From an uncultured bacterium (GTDB taxonomy: Bacteria; Bacteroidota; Bacteroidia; Bacteroidales; Bacteroidaceae): a stretch of DNA of 18,555 nt. The notes beneath the pieces were generated by a model. The model did not search any database and was not told where the DNA came from. It saw only the letters and a list, made by a program, of their open reading frames with translations. The stretch's first letter is position 1. The number at the start of each line of letters is the position of its first letter. Shown in pieces: positions 8,341 through 17,060 of this stretch. The stretch spans positions 1 to 18,555 of the forward strand of contig CALZMB010000012.1 in NCBI GenBank assembly GCA_945788485.1, written 5' to 3'. Position numbers and translations under genes: made by a program.

Positions 8341-8348
8341 CAAAGTTA
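8341..8348 (-). promoter_or_regulatory. -7 element of the sigma factor gene
   Basis: TAACTTTG on the minus strand fits the Bacteroidetes -7 consensus and is identical to the element before the large glycosidase gene. Predicted transcription would start about 15 bases before the sigma start codon. No clear TTTG is seen at the -33 position, so strength and dependence are uncertain. Being a housekeeping-type element, it suggests basal expression of the sigma/anti-sigma pair. Confidence 0.5.
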
Positions 8349-8436
8349 CAAAAAATAAACCGAAATGTAAGAAAAAGCGGAAGATTTTTTGCTTTTCCGT
8401 AACCTTTTGTCTCGTTCCTGCGTTCTATTTGTATAA

Positions 8437-8460
8437 AGGTGGGGTCTATAGAACCCACCT
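8437..8460. promoter_or_regulatory. 24-bp near-perfect palindrome upstream of susC
   Basis: The arms AGGTGGG (8437-8443) and CCCACCT (8454-8460) flank the self-complementary TCTATAGA (8445-8452), with one mismatched pair (G8444/A8453). It lies 75 bases upstream of the susC start in the region shared by the divergent sigma and susC genes. It may be an operator or, if transcribed, a leader hairpin. No good TAnnTTTG promoter was found for susC, which fits control by an alternative sigma factor. Confidence 0.5.
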
Positions 8461-8535
8461 GAAAACATAAACGCGGACAATTCCCTTATAATATACCTTT
8501 AATAAATAATAACAAAAAAACAAAGCAGAAGATTT

Positions 8536-11500
8536 ATGAAGAAAGCATTCATGTCACTGTTGGCGATGCTGACACTGTCCGTTGCAGCTTTTGCGCAAGG
8601 CAATGACGTCCGTCTGTCGATGACGTTCAAGAACGAGTCGTTGCCCGGCGTGCTGCTGAAATTGGAGAAGTCGTCTGACTACAAGTTTCTGTTCACCTAT
8701 GACGATGTACAGAAATATACGGTCAACGGCTCTGTGACGAACAAGAAATTCATGGAGATCGTGGATTATGTGCTCCGCGACAAGCCGTTCGACTATAAAG
8801 TCGATGGCAAGTTCATCAAGGTGACGCTGCGTCAGCAAAAGGGCGACAGCAGCCATAAGAAGAAGACCTACGGCGGATATGTCCGCGACCGCAATGGCGA
8901 GCCTATCATCGGGGCGCAGGTAAAGGTGTTGGGCACTCAAGCGATGGCTGTGACCGACATCAACGGAGCCTACATGTTCGACTATATGTTTTCGGGCGAG
9001 ATGAAAATCCAGGTGTCGTGCATCGGCATGAAGACCTACACCGCGCCGTTGAGGCAGCAGATGGACATCACCATGGAAGAAGACAGCAAGGCTGTCGGCG
9101 AAGTGGTGGTGACCGGCATCTTCAAGAAAGCGAAAGAGAGCTACACCGGCGCTGTGACACAGATCAGCAGCGAGGAACTCGCCCTGCACAAGGGCCAGAA
9201 CCTGTTGCAGACACTGAAAACCATCGACGCGTCGATGAATTTCCAGGTGAACAACTTTGCGGGCAGCAACCCCAACAACCTTCCGCAAATCAACATCCGC
9301 GGCAATTCATCGCTGCCCATGAGTGTGCAGGAGTTCAACGAATCGACCAACAACGCGGTGAACACCCCGCTCATCATCCTCGACGGTTTTGAAATCTCGC
9401 TTGAGAAGCTGATGGACTACAACGACGAGGAGATTGAATCTATCAACATCCTGAAGGACGCTGCCGCCACAGCCATCTACGGCTCGCGCGGCTCAAACGG
9501 CGTCATCGTCGTCACCACACGCCAGCCTGAGGCAGGCAAGCTGCGCATCAATGCCGAGATAGGCATCGACATCGAAGCCCCGGACCTCACGTCTTACGAC
9601 TATCTGAACGCGGAAGAGAAACTGGCGTTGGAGAACTCGCTCGGCTTGTACAGCTCTGAGTTTACAACAAACGACTACAACTTTCAGCAGGTATATAACC
9701 AGAAGCTGCAGCGCGTGCTCTCAGGCGCCACCACCGACTGGCTGAACAAGCCAATCCGCACCGGCGTCGGCTCGCACTACAACCTGCGTCTCGAAGGCGG
9801 CAGCAACGAGTTCCGCTGGGCTGTAGGCGCGAACTACAAGGACACGGAGGGCGCGATGAAGAACTCTTACCGCCGTTCGTTCAACGGAAGCATACAGCTC
9901 ATATACAACATCAAGAACGTTACGTTCAAGAACTACACCACATTCGGCATGGTGCGCTCGCGCGAGAGCAACTTCGGCGACTTCAGCCAGTATGTGTCGC
10001 TTCAGCCGTATGACATCCCGTACAAAGAAGACGGGACGGTGACGCAGTATTTCGAGAATTTCCTCGGTCCGTCGCGCGGACAGGGCGAGGCAAACCCCTT
10101 GTACGACGCGATGCTGAACACCATCGACAAGTCAGGCCACGAGACGCTGACCAACAACTTCGCGATAGAGTGGAAAATCATCCCTGACCTCACCTTCCGC
10201 GGACAGTTCGGCATCAGCAAGCTCTCAAACACGTCCGACTATTTCCTTCCGGCAGAACATTCGTATTTCACCACCGACACCTACGGCCACTACGACGAGT
10301 ATTCTACCGACGAGGGCTTCCTCCGCCGCGGCTTATATAAATATGGCACAGGCAACGGCTACAGCTACGACGGCAACGCCACCCTCTCCTACAGCCATGT
10401 CTTCGCCGACAAGCACCAGCTCTATGTCGGCGCCGACTATTCTGTCTCTGAGAGCAAGAACACATCATATCTCTTCGAGGTGGAAGGCATCTCAGACAGC
10501 GACACGCCATTCCTCGGCAACGCCCGCCAATATGCTCAGAACGGCACGCCGAGCGGCTCGAAGTCAACGATGCGCCGCATAGGCCTGACGGGCAACGTGA
10601 ACTACACCTACGACGCCCGCTACTATGTTGACCTCTCGTATCGCATGGACGGCAGCTCGACATTCGGCAGCGAGAAGAAATGGGCGCCGTTCTGGTCGGC
10701 AGGCATCGGATGGAACATGCACAACGAGCGGTGGTTCCAGAAAAACGGGCTGCTCAACGTCCTCAGAGTGAAGGCTTCGCTCGGTGAGGTAGGTTCGCAG
10801 GCAGGCAGCGGCGCCGGCGCAAACACCATCTACCGTGCCATCACAGACAGCAAATACATGAACTGGACCGGCTCGCAGCTCATGGCATGGGGCAACCCGC
10901 GGCTGACATGGCAGAACACGCGCGAGTTCAACGCCGGACTGGAGTTCGCCGCTTTCAACGGCAGGCTGAAAGGCGAGTTCAACTTCTACGACAAGAAGAC
11001 CTCCAACCTGCTGTCAAACATGGACCTCCCGTCGAGCATGGGCATCAACACATACATCGCCAACGTGGGCGAGGTGAAGAACCGCGGCTGGGAACTCTCG
11101 CTCAGCGGATACCCCATACGCGACCTGAAGCACAACTTCACATGGATGATGACCGGACAGCTCGTCTATAACAAGAACTGGATAAGCAAGCTCTCAGACG
11201 CCGTGAAGGCGCAGACTGAGACCTACCGCGAGCAGGATGTGGATGTCGCGAACCTCTTCTACGAGGGCCGACCGCAGAATGCCATCTACGCCGTCCAGTC
11301 GCTTGGCATCGACCCGTCATCCGGCAACGAAATCTTCGTTGACCGCAACGGCAATATCACCGACACATGGAAAGCCGGCGACAAGGTATTCTGCGGACAG
11401 AGCGACCCGAAATACCGCGGCAATTTCAGCAATATTGTCAGATACAAGAACTGGACGCTGAACTTCACCTTCTCCTACTACTGGGGCGGCTACAGATACA

Positions 11501-11865
11501 ACAGTACGCTGTTAGACAAGGTGGAGGTGAGCATCTACGACCTCATGGAGCAGAACGTTGACCGCCGCGCGTTGACCGAGCGATGGATGAAACCCGGCGA
11601 CGTGACATTCTTCAAGGGCTACAGCACCACCGACACGCGCGCCACATCGCGTTTCGTGATGGAGGACAACGTTCTGGAGCTCTCGTCTGCCAGCCTGCAA
11701 TACCGCTGGGACAACCAGTGGGTGCGCAATTTCCTGAAGGTGCAGTCTGTCACTTTCGGTGTCAACACCTCCGACCTCTTCCATTGGGGAAGCATCAAGC
11801 AGGAACGCGGCACAAGCTATCCTTACGCACGCAACATCCAGGGCAGCATAAAACTGCTGTTCTGA
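8536..11865 (+). CDS. SusC/RagA-type TonB-dependent outer-membrane transporter with STN domain
   Basis: This 1109-residue protein should import a nutrient through the outer membrane using TonB energy, with the SusD lipoprotein as lid. Signal peptide 1-20 (ends AFA). An STN signalling domain (about 25-100) is followed by a carboxypeptidase-regulatory-like domain (about 112-182), a TonB-box-like EVVVTGI (189-195), the plug (about 200-330) and the beta-barrel ending in a terminal Phe (GSIKLLF). The plug signature NILKDAAATAIYGSRGSNG at 304-322 is typical of SusC. The STN domain is what lets such transporters talk to FecR anti-sigma factors, and such a pair is encoded divergently next door. First gene of a five-gene run. 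Substrate cannot be read from the sequence; the accessory genes hint at peptides rather than a glycan. Confidence 0.95.
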   Translation: MKKAFMSLLAMLTLSVAAFAQGNDVRLSMTFKNESLPGVLLKLEKSSDYKFLFTYDDVQKYTVNGSVTNKKFMEIVDYVLRDKPFDYKVDGKFIKVTLRQQKGDSSHKKKTYGGYVRDRNGEPIIGAQVKVLGTQAMAVTDINGAYMFDYMFSGEMKIQVSCIGMKTYTAPLRQQMDITMEEDSKAVGEVVVTGIFKKAKESYTGAVTQISSEELALHKGQNLLQTLKTIDASMNFQVNNFAGSNPNNLPQINIRGNSSLPMSVQEFNESTNNAVNTPLIILDGFEISLEKLMDYNDEEIESINILKDAAATAIYGSRGSNGVIVVTTRQPEAGKLRINAEIGIDIEAPDLTSYDYLNAEEKLALENSLGLYSSEFTTNDYNFQQVYNQKLQRVLSGATTDWLNKPIRTGVGSHYNLRLEGGSNEFRWAVGANYKDTEGAMKNSYRRSFNGSIQLIYNIKNVTFKNYTTFGMVRSRESNFGDFSQYVSLQPYDIPYKEDGTVTQYFENFLGPSRGQGEANPLYDAMLNTIDKSGHETLTNNFAIEWKIIPDLTFRGQFGISKLSNTSDYFLPAEHSYFTTDTYGHYDEYSTDEGFLRRGLYKYGTGNGYSYDGNATLSYSHVFADKHQLYVGADYSVSESKNTSYLFEVEGISDSDTPFLGNARQYAQNGTPSGSKSTMRRIGLTGNVNYTYDARYYVDLSYRMDGSSTFGSEKKWAPFWSAGIGWNMHNERWFQKNGLLNVLRVKASLGEVGSQAGSGAGANTIYRAITDSKYMNWTGSQLMAWGNPRLTWQNTREFNAGLEFAAFNGRLKGEFNFYDKKTSNLLSNMDLPSSMGINTYIANVGEVKNRGWELSLSGYPIRDLKHNFTWMMTGQLVYNKNWISKLSDAVKAQTETYREQDVDVANLFYEGRPQNAIYAVQSLGIDPSSGNEIFVDRNGNITDTWKAGDKVFCGQSDPKYRGNFSNIVRYKNWTLNFTFSYYWGGYRYNSTLLDKVEVSIYDLMEQNVDRRALTERWMKPGDVTFFKGYSTTDTRATSRFVMEDNVLELSSASLQYRWDNQWVRNFLKVQSVTFGVNTSDLFHWGSIKQERGTSYPYARNIQGSIKLLF

Positions 11866-11874
11866 GCCGCGGGC

Positions 11875-12022
11875 AAGGAGATATATCATGAACAACGAAA
11901 TGACAAGTATTTCAACAATTCACACATACGATTATGAAACTACAATTTTCAAAAAGATACAACCTCATTGCCGCCGTCATGCTCGCCTCGCTTGGCATGA
12001 CATCATGCAACGACTGGCTTGA
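11875..12022 (+). other. Possible small upstream ORF overlapping the susD start
   Basis: AAGGAG at 11875-11880 lies seven bases before an ATG at 11888, which opens a 44-codon frame (MNNEMTSISTIHTYDY...) ending at 12020-12022. It overlaps the start of susD out of frame. Strong Shine-Dalgarno sequences are scarce in this window, so the spacing is notable. The part inside susD is a shadow of that gene; only the first 15 codons are independent. No similarity recognised; translation is unproven. Confidence 0.2.
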
Positions 12023-13439
12023 CGTGCGCCCCGACACCGAGCAGAAAGAGGCCGACCAGTTCTCTACCGAGAAAGGCTTCCAGACCGCTCTCACCGGCTG
12101 CTACATCGAGATGGTGTCAGAAGACGCCTACGGCACACGCATGACCTTGACCAATGTCGAGAACCTCGCCAACCTGTGGGTGATAGACAAATTGACGACA
12201 AAGAAAGACGACTACGAGCTTTCACAGCACGAATATGACGGCGACAACGCCAAGAGCGGCATAAAGAGCCTCTACACATCGCTTTTCAAGACCATCACAC
12301 AGGCAAACCTCATCATCAAGAACGCCGCGCTGCACCCTGACGCCTTCACCACCGAAGGAATGAAAGAGATTGTCACCGGCGAGGCGCATGCCATCCGCGC
12401 ATACTGCCAATTGGATATCCTCCGCCTCTTCGGGCAGATGCCGCAGGGCGGAGAGAAGCAGGTGAGGCTGCCGTATTCTGAGGCTACGACGATAGACGAG
12501 ATTCCGCCCTACTACTCGTTCGCTGACTACGCCGCCAAGCTGAAACAGGACATCGAGATGGCAGAAACACTGCTGAAGGACCATGACCCTGCCACGAAGC
12601 TCGCTTTCAGCGACATGTTCTACACCCAAGACACCGGCGTGACGAACGATTTCCTCATCAACAGGCAGATGCGCCTGAACTACTGGGCGGTGCGCGCGCT
12701 CCACGCACGCATGGCCCTCTACACCGGCGACAAGCAGACAGCCCGCGCGATAGCGAAAGAGCTCATCTCTGCCAAGCTGCCTGACGGCACGGCGGTGCGG
12801 CCCCTCAGCGGCACGGCGGATTTCCAGAAAGGATACCTCGCTTGCCCGAACGAGTGCTTCTTCTCGCTCAGCAAATACAACATCAAAAACGTGGCGGCGG
12901 CAATATTCACCCTCAACGACGACAATGCGAGATACCGCTCGTCCAACCAGGTGCTGAGCACGAAGATGCTCGGCGAGCTCTTCGCCGGCGAGAACACCGA
13001 GGCGCACAACCGCTACAACAACCTTTGGAACCAGCGTCTCTTAGACAATTCGGCAAAGATGTGGTGCGGTTTCAGGCGTTACAGCTTCGCCGACGACGCG
13101 AAGTACCAGTCGCTCTACTATCAAATCATGCCGATGCTCCGCACATCAGAAATCTATCTCATCGCCATCGAGACATCTGACGACCTCGCTGAGGTGAACT
13201 CCCTCTACCAGGAGTATATGCTCTCGCACAACGTGGTTGCCGCGGCAGGCTTCGCTTCGCTCGACGACGTGAAGACATGGATTGTCAATGAATACCGCCG
13301 AGAGTTCTACGGCGAGGGACAGATGTTCTACACCTACAAACGCCTCGGGGCTAAAGACATGCTCTGGAGCCCTGTCCCCGTTTCGGAGAACACATATATC
13401 ATTCCTCTCCCGGAGAGCGAGTACGACCCGAATATGTAA
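11934..13439 (+). CDS. RagB/SusD family nutrient-binding lipoprotein
   Basis: A 501-residue surface lipoprotein that should close over the SusC barrel and capture its ligand. The signal peptide ends in a lipobox (LGMTSC) with the lipidated Cys at residue 25, followed by NDWLDVRPDTE, a typical SusD opening. The N-terminal half carries the helical SusD-like fold (FSTEKGFQTALTGCY; RAYCQLDILRLFGQMP). The C-terminal part ends with VNEYRREFYGEGQMFYTYKRLG and IIPLPESE, both standard for the family. It begins 68 bases after susC and is followed after 22 bases by the DUF4843 gene, so it is part of the same operon. Pairing with the upstream SusC is near certain; ligand unknown. Confidence 0.95.
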   Translation: MKLQFSKRYNLIAAVMLASLGMTSCNDWLDVRPDTEQKEADQFSTEKGFQTALTGCYIEMVSEDAYGTRMTLTNVENLANLWVIDKLTTKKDDYELSQHEYDGDNAKSGIKSLYTSLFKTITQANLIIKNAALHPDAFTTEGMKEIVTGEAHAIRAYCQLDILRLFGQMPQGGEKQVRLPYSEATTIDEIPPYYSFADYAAKLKQDIEMAETLLKDHDPATKLAFSDMFYTQDTGVTNDFLINRQMRLNYWAVRALHARMALYTGDKQTARAIAKELISAKLPDGTAVRPLSGTADFQKGYLACPNECFFSLSKYNIKNVAAAIFTLNDDNARYRSSNQVLSTKMLGELFAGENTEAHNRYNNLWNQRLLDNSAKMWCGFRRYSFADDAKYQSLYYQIMPMLRTSEIYLIAIETSDDLAEVNSLYQEYMLSHNVVAAAGFASLDDVKTWIVNEYRREFYGEGQMFYTYKRLGAKDMLWSPVPVSENTYIIPLPESEYDPNM

Positions 13440-13461
13440 ATCTTATTATTCTTTGAATATT

Positions 13462-14292
13462 ATGAGTATCAAAAACCTGAAATATCTCGTGCTGTCAGCG
13501 GCAATGCTGACGTGTGCCACGTCTTGCGAAAAAGATCTTCAGCCTTATTCGCATCCGGATTGTTATCTGAACTTCGTGTTTTCCTCTTCATCGAAAGACG
13601 ATGAGGCAACCATTGAAGACATAACTGAGGGGAATACGAATCCCGACCTTCCCGTAATTTATAATTTCAAGTTCAGCGGCGATGTCGCGCAAGACACCGT
13701 ATGGGCAAAGGCAAAGGTGTTGGGCTATGTCGTGGACTACGACCGCGCCTTCGCGCTTGAGCAGGTCCTGGAAGAAGGCGCAGAGAACGCTGTTCCGGGC
13801 GTTGACTATATTCCTTTCGACGACCCTGAGATGCAGAAGCGCATGGTTGTCAAGGCTGGCGAGAACTATGTGAACATCCCCGTCGTCGTGAAGCGCACAG
13901 AGAAGCTGAAGACGCAGAGCCTCACGCTCAAGGTGCGCATCAAGGAGAACGGCAATTTCAAGAACGGCTACGACTGCATGCAGACACGCGTCTTCGAATT
14001 CACCGACCGCCTCTCAAAGCCTTCGGTATGGGACGAGTTCAATCTTGACTACTATCTCGGCTACTATGGCGAGGTGAAGCATCAGCTCATGATCGAATGG
14101 AGCGGGATGCCATGGGACGACGAATATATCACCGACGTCTATAACACCGACAACGCATACATCGACTATATGGACCAGGTGTTCCAGAAACGCCTCTCCG
14201 AAGAGAACGCCAAACGCACAGCGCAGGGCCTCGACGTCTATCGCGAAGCCGACGGCACAGAGGTGGACTTCACGCCCGCAAGCTGGTGGTGA
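13462..14292 (+). CDS. DUF4843 domain lipoprotein
   Basis: Start chosen at the ATG at 13462 (276 residues), because it opens a lipoprotein signal (LSAAMLTCATSC, Cys at residue 22) and sits 22 bases after susD; a longer frame from 13282 would overlap susD and lose the signal. The body is rich in beta strands, and the C-terminal segment DYYLGYYGEVKHQLMIEWSG is characteristic of DUF4843. Proteins of this family are nearly always encoded right after a susC-susD pair and before a PKD-like lipoprotein, as here. In B. thetaiotaomicron the equivalent proteins (from memory BT2262 and BT2261) are lipoprotein components of a SusCD complex found with bound peptides. The exact role is not established. Confidence 0.88.
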   Translation: MSIKNLKYLVLSAAMLTCATSCEKDLQPYSHPDCYLNFVFSSSSKDDEATIEDITEGNTNPDLPVIYNFKFSGDVAQDTVWAKAKVLGYVVDYDRAFALEQVLEEGAENAVPGVDYIPFDDPEMQKRMVVKAGENYVNIPVVVKRTEKLKTQSLTLKVRIKENGNFKNGYDCMQTRVFEFTDRLSKPSVWDEFNLDYYLGYYGEVKHQLMIEWSGMPWDDEYITDVYNTDNAYIDYMDQVFQKRLSEENAKRTAQGLDVYREADGTEVDFTPASWW

Positions 14293-14352
14293 TGGCATCT
14301 GCCGACAGAGCCTTATATACATTATTATATATATCATAAACAATAATCCGAA

Positions 14353-15900
14353 ATGAAAAAACATATCATCAACATCGCCCTCGCCACGGCGCTCGCCGTC
14401 TCGCTCGCGTCATGCTACAGCGACGACAGCTCGCTCGGCGACATGTCGAAGGTGGGAGCCATAGAAATCGCTGAGATGCCGACACAGTCGCTCATCTCAT
14501 ATTCCGGAAACCATCTCACGGTGACGCCGGAGATAAAGACAAGCTTCGCTGAAAACGACCTCGAATACGCATGGTATCTCTATGAAGAGCGCAAAGACGA
14601 GGAGAACGGATTCAGGACAAACTGCATCAGCCGCGAACGGAACCTCGACTACGAGGTGAACCTCGGCTCCGGCACCTACACCGTCGCCCTCGAAGTGAAG
14701 GCGCGCTCAAACGGATTCACAAAGCTCGCGAAGATGACGCTGAACGTGAAGACGGAGTTTGCAGACGCTTTCTACATTCTGAAAGAGACGGCTGACGGCG
14801 CGTCAGAACTCGACATCGCCACCTCCGGCGGAGTGAGCGAGAACCTCATCACCAAGATGTACGGCAAACCGGTCAGCGGAAAGCCGGTGAACCTCGCCAT
14901 GCTCTACGCGCAGCAGTGCATCGACCCCGACACAGAAGAGATGACAACCGCCAACACCATCAACGTCTTCACTGAGACAAGCTACGAATCCTACCGCACA
15001 GAAGACATGAAGAAGGTGTTCGACAAGACAACCATCTCTTACGCCGGAGAGGAGAACACAAGCAACTACCGCAACATCTCAAACGGATATTTCTACGCCT
15101 TACTCGTCGCCGACAACGGCATCGCCGGCAAGCATTATGGTGAGGATTTTGGCCTCTCAACCGGGAAATACGGCCTGCCCACCGTCGAGGGGAACTACAG
15201 CAAGCACATGCAGATGATGAGTCAGGGCAGCCGCGGCATGGCGGTATGGGACAACGACAACCACGGCATCTACGCCATCGACTACAACTGCCTGTACGCA
15301 GATGAAATCACAGCCGACCCCGCCAGCGACGAAGAGTGTCTCGCAAGCGGCATAAACAAGATGGGCAGCACGGAGACAGTCTGGTTCCTCACCGAAGACA
15401 AGACCCGGGGCACACGCCACCTATATCTCATCAACGGCAGCAACGGCAAACTGATTGAGAAGAAGACGCTCGACCCGCAGCTGCACATCAGCAAGGCGGA
15501 GCACGCCGCAGCCTGCGGAGGCAGCGCGGCATACATCTATGTCGTTGACGGAGGCAAGCTCTACGGCTACGGATGGGAGAACGGCACCGAGGCAGAGATC
15601 ACGCTGCCCGGCATGAGCGGCGACGTGACGTTCGTCACAAACCAATGGCTCTGCGACTTCGAGAGCGGCGGCGTCTATGACTTCGACAACCTCATCGTCG
15701 GCTCGCAGCAGGGCGACAGCTACACCCTCTTCTTCTACGACAGCCTCGTGGGCGGCATGCCTACCGGCGCACCTTACATGACAGCCAAGGGCACGGGAAA
15801 GGTGAAGTCCATACGCCGCTCGACACCTTCTAAAATAAGCTTCTGGAGCATCAACTTCAGCGCATACGGCACAATGCCGATTTTCCCGACAAGCGACTGA
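14353..15900 (+). CDS. PKD-like family lipoprotein of a SusCD complex
   Basis: A 515-residue lipoprotein: the signal peptide ends in SLASC, with the lipidated Cys at residue 21. After a serine/aspartate-rich linker comes an Ig/PKD-like region (about 50-135, LEYAWYLYEER, GSGTYTVALEVKARSNGFTK). The long remainder (about 140-515) has repeated strand-turn patterns such as DAFYILKETADGASELDI and GVYDFDNLIVGSQQGDSYT that suggest a beta-propeller-like surface domain. Families like this are found after DUF4843 genes in SusCD operons lacking enzymes, and probably form part of the outer-membrane complex facing outward. It starts 60 bases after the DUF4843 gene and is followed after 28 bases by the TlpA-like gene. 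No catalytic motif seen. Confidence 0.85.
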   Translation: MKKHIINIALATALAVSLASCYSDDSSLGDMSKVGAIEIAEMPTQSLISYSGNHLTVTPEIKTSFAENDLEYAWYLYEERKDEENGFRTNCISRERNLDYEVNLGSGTYTVALEVKARSNGFTKLAKMTLNVKTEFADAFYILKETADGASELDIATSGGVSENLITKMYGKPVSGKPVNLAMLYAQQCIDPDTEEMTTANTINVFTETSYESYRTEDMKKVFDKTTISYAGEENTSNYRNISNGYFYALLVADNGIAGKHYGEDFGLSTGKYGLPTVEGNYSKHMQMMSQGSRGMAVWDNDNHGIYAIDYNCLYADEITADPASDEECLASGINKMGSTETVWFLTEDKTRGTRHLYLINGSNGKLIEKKTLDPQLHISKAEHAAACGGSAAYIYVVDGGKLYGYGWENGTEAEITLPGMSGDVTFVTNQWLCDFESGGVYDFDNLIVGSQQGDSYTLFFYDSLVGGMPTGAPYMTAKGTGKVKSIRRSTPSKISFWSINFSAYGTMPIFPTSD

Positions 15901-15928
15901 TTTCTGAAACCCTCGAGTCACTATCATC

Positions 15929-17011
15929 ATGAAGAAAAGTACAACCATCTTTTTCTTCCTTCTCGCACTTGCCACCTCAGCCTTCGCTGACGGCGGCAAG
16001 TGCAGGCTGAAAGTCACCATGCCGCAGAAAATGGCGGACGGCGCAACGGGCATACGCCTCAACATCACATTGGAGACAGAGCGCGGAGAGGTCGCCGTGG
16101 GCGACATAGCCCTCACAGCCGATGACGACTCTATGCTTGTCGGCATGGCAGAGATAGAGGCAGAAACGCCATACTGCGCTGCCGCAATATACGACATGGA
16201 CCCTCATCTCGGCTTCTCGTTCATAGCAGAAAAAGGCACGGTGACCGTCGAAAGCGGCACCGGCAGAGGCTTCAAGGTCTCGGGCACACCGCTCAACGAC
16301 GCGCTCGCGGCATACAACGCGGAGATGCAGGCACTCAACGGCACACGCAGCTACGCGGCGAAAGATTCGCTCACAGAGGCGTATATGCGCCGATATGCCG
16401 ACACACCGCTGTTCTGCCATCTCTTCTGCTCGTCAAGGGCGGTGATTACGGCACAATTCAGCGACACGAAGAAAGAGGTGGAACGCCTCTGGAACATCGG
16501 CTCGGAAAAACAACGCGCCACGAAATACGCGCTCAACACCTACCGACGCATCTGCCAGAACAACATCTCGAACGGCATGAAGATGATCGACGTGGAGATT
16601 CCGAACGCCACAGTAGATGGCGGAAAGACAGTGCGCCTCTCTGACTACATCGGCAAAGGCAGATGGGTGATGATAGATTTCTGGGCGTCGTGGTGCGTAG
16701 GATGCCGCCAGGCGATACCGTTCGTGAAACAGGCATACGAAGAGGTGAAAGACAAAAACGTCACCTTCATCAGCATCGCCGAATGGGACAAACGGCCCGC
16801 CGCGCTGAAAGCCATCGCCGAAGAGGACATGCCGTGGCTGCAACTCATCGACGAGAAAGGCAGATGCGGAGAGGCGTACATGTTCAGCACCATACCGCGC
16901 CTCATGCTCTTCGCGCCCGACGGCACGCTCGCCGAGACAAACCTCTATGCGCGCGGGCTGGCCGAAATTCTCAGAAAGGCTATGAGTGAGCAGCCAAAAG
17001 GCTACGAGTGA
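15929..17011 (+). CDS. Periplasmic TlpA-like thiol-disulfide protein
   Basis: A 360-residue secreted protein, probably reducing disulfides or assisting redox handling in the periplasm. Signal peptide 1-20 (ends AFA, cleaved by signal peptidase I; no lipobox). Residues about 24-120 look like the DUF4369-type beta domain often placed before Bacteroidetes TlpA domains, then a helical linker (about 120-215), then the thioredoxin fold (about 218-355). The redox site is WCVGC (255-259) in FWASWCVGC, and the cis-proline is Pro323 in TIPRLML. The dipeptide between the cysteines is Val-Gly rather than Gly-Pro. Additional cysteines include a CxxxC pair at 163/167. Last gene of the susC operon, 28 bases after the PKD-like gene. 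What it acts on is unknown. Confidence 0.9.
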   Translation: MKKSTTIFFFLLALATSAFADGGKCRLKVTMPQKMADGATGIRLNITLETERGEVAVGDIALTADDDSMLVGMAEIEAETPYCAAAIYDMDPHLGFSFIAEKGTVTVESGTGRGFKVSGTPLNDALAAYNAEMQALNGTRSYAAKDSLTEAYMRRYADTPLFCHLFCSSRAVITAQFSDTKKEVERLWNIGSEKQRATKYALNTYRRICQNNISNGMKMIDVEIPNATVDGGKTVRLSDYIGKGRWVMIDFWASWCVGCRQAIPFVKQAYEEVKDKNVTFISIAEWDKRPAALKAIAEEDMPWLQLIDEKGRCGEAYMFSTIPRLMLFAPDGTLAETNLYARGLAEILRKAMSEQPKGYE

Positions 17012-17026
17012 GCCGTCAAAAGGCTC
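17010..17026 (+). terminator. Small hairpin overlapping the TlpA-like stop codon
   Basis: GAGCC (17010-17014) pairs with GGCTC (17022-17026) around the loop GTCAAAA. A sister hairpin AGCC-AAAA-GGCT sits at 16992-17003 inside the end of the gene. Neither is followed by a proper T-run, so termination here would be weak. The loop word GTCAAAA also recurs in the 22-bp repeats downstream. Confidence 0.3.
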
Positions 17027-17036
17027 TTAGTGGAGA

Positions 17037-17057
17037 CGCAAGACATAACATCTTGTG
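17037..17057. repeat. Imperfect inverted repeat after the susC operon
   Basis: CGCAAGA (17037-17043) pairs with TCTTGTG (17051-17057), including one G-T wobble, around the loop CATAACA. The AGACGCAAGA-type arm resembles, from memory, a dispersed palindromic element common between genes in Bacteroidales; this could not be checked. It may help end the susC operon transcript. Confidence 0.4.
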
Positions 17058-17060
17058 ACC

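Noticed and set aside
7804..8358. Plus-strand frame of 184 codons opposite the sigma factor gene
   Set aside because: The minus strand encodes a textbook ECF sigma factor; the antisense frame shows no domain.
13282..13461. Longer N-terminus for the DUF4843 protein starting inside susD
   Set aside because: The added 60 residues overlap susD out of frame and would hide the lipoprotein signal that begins at 13462.
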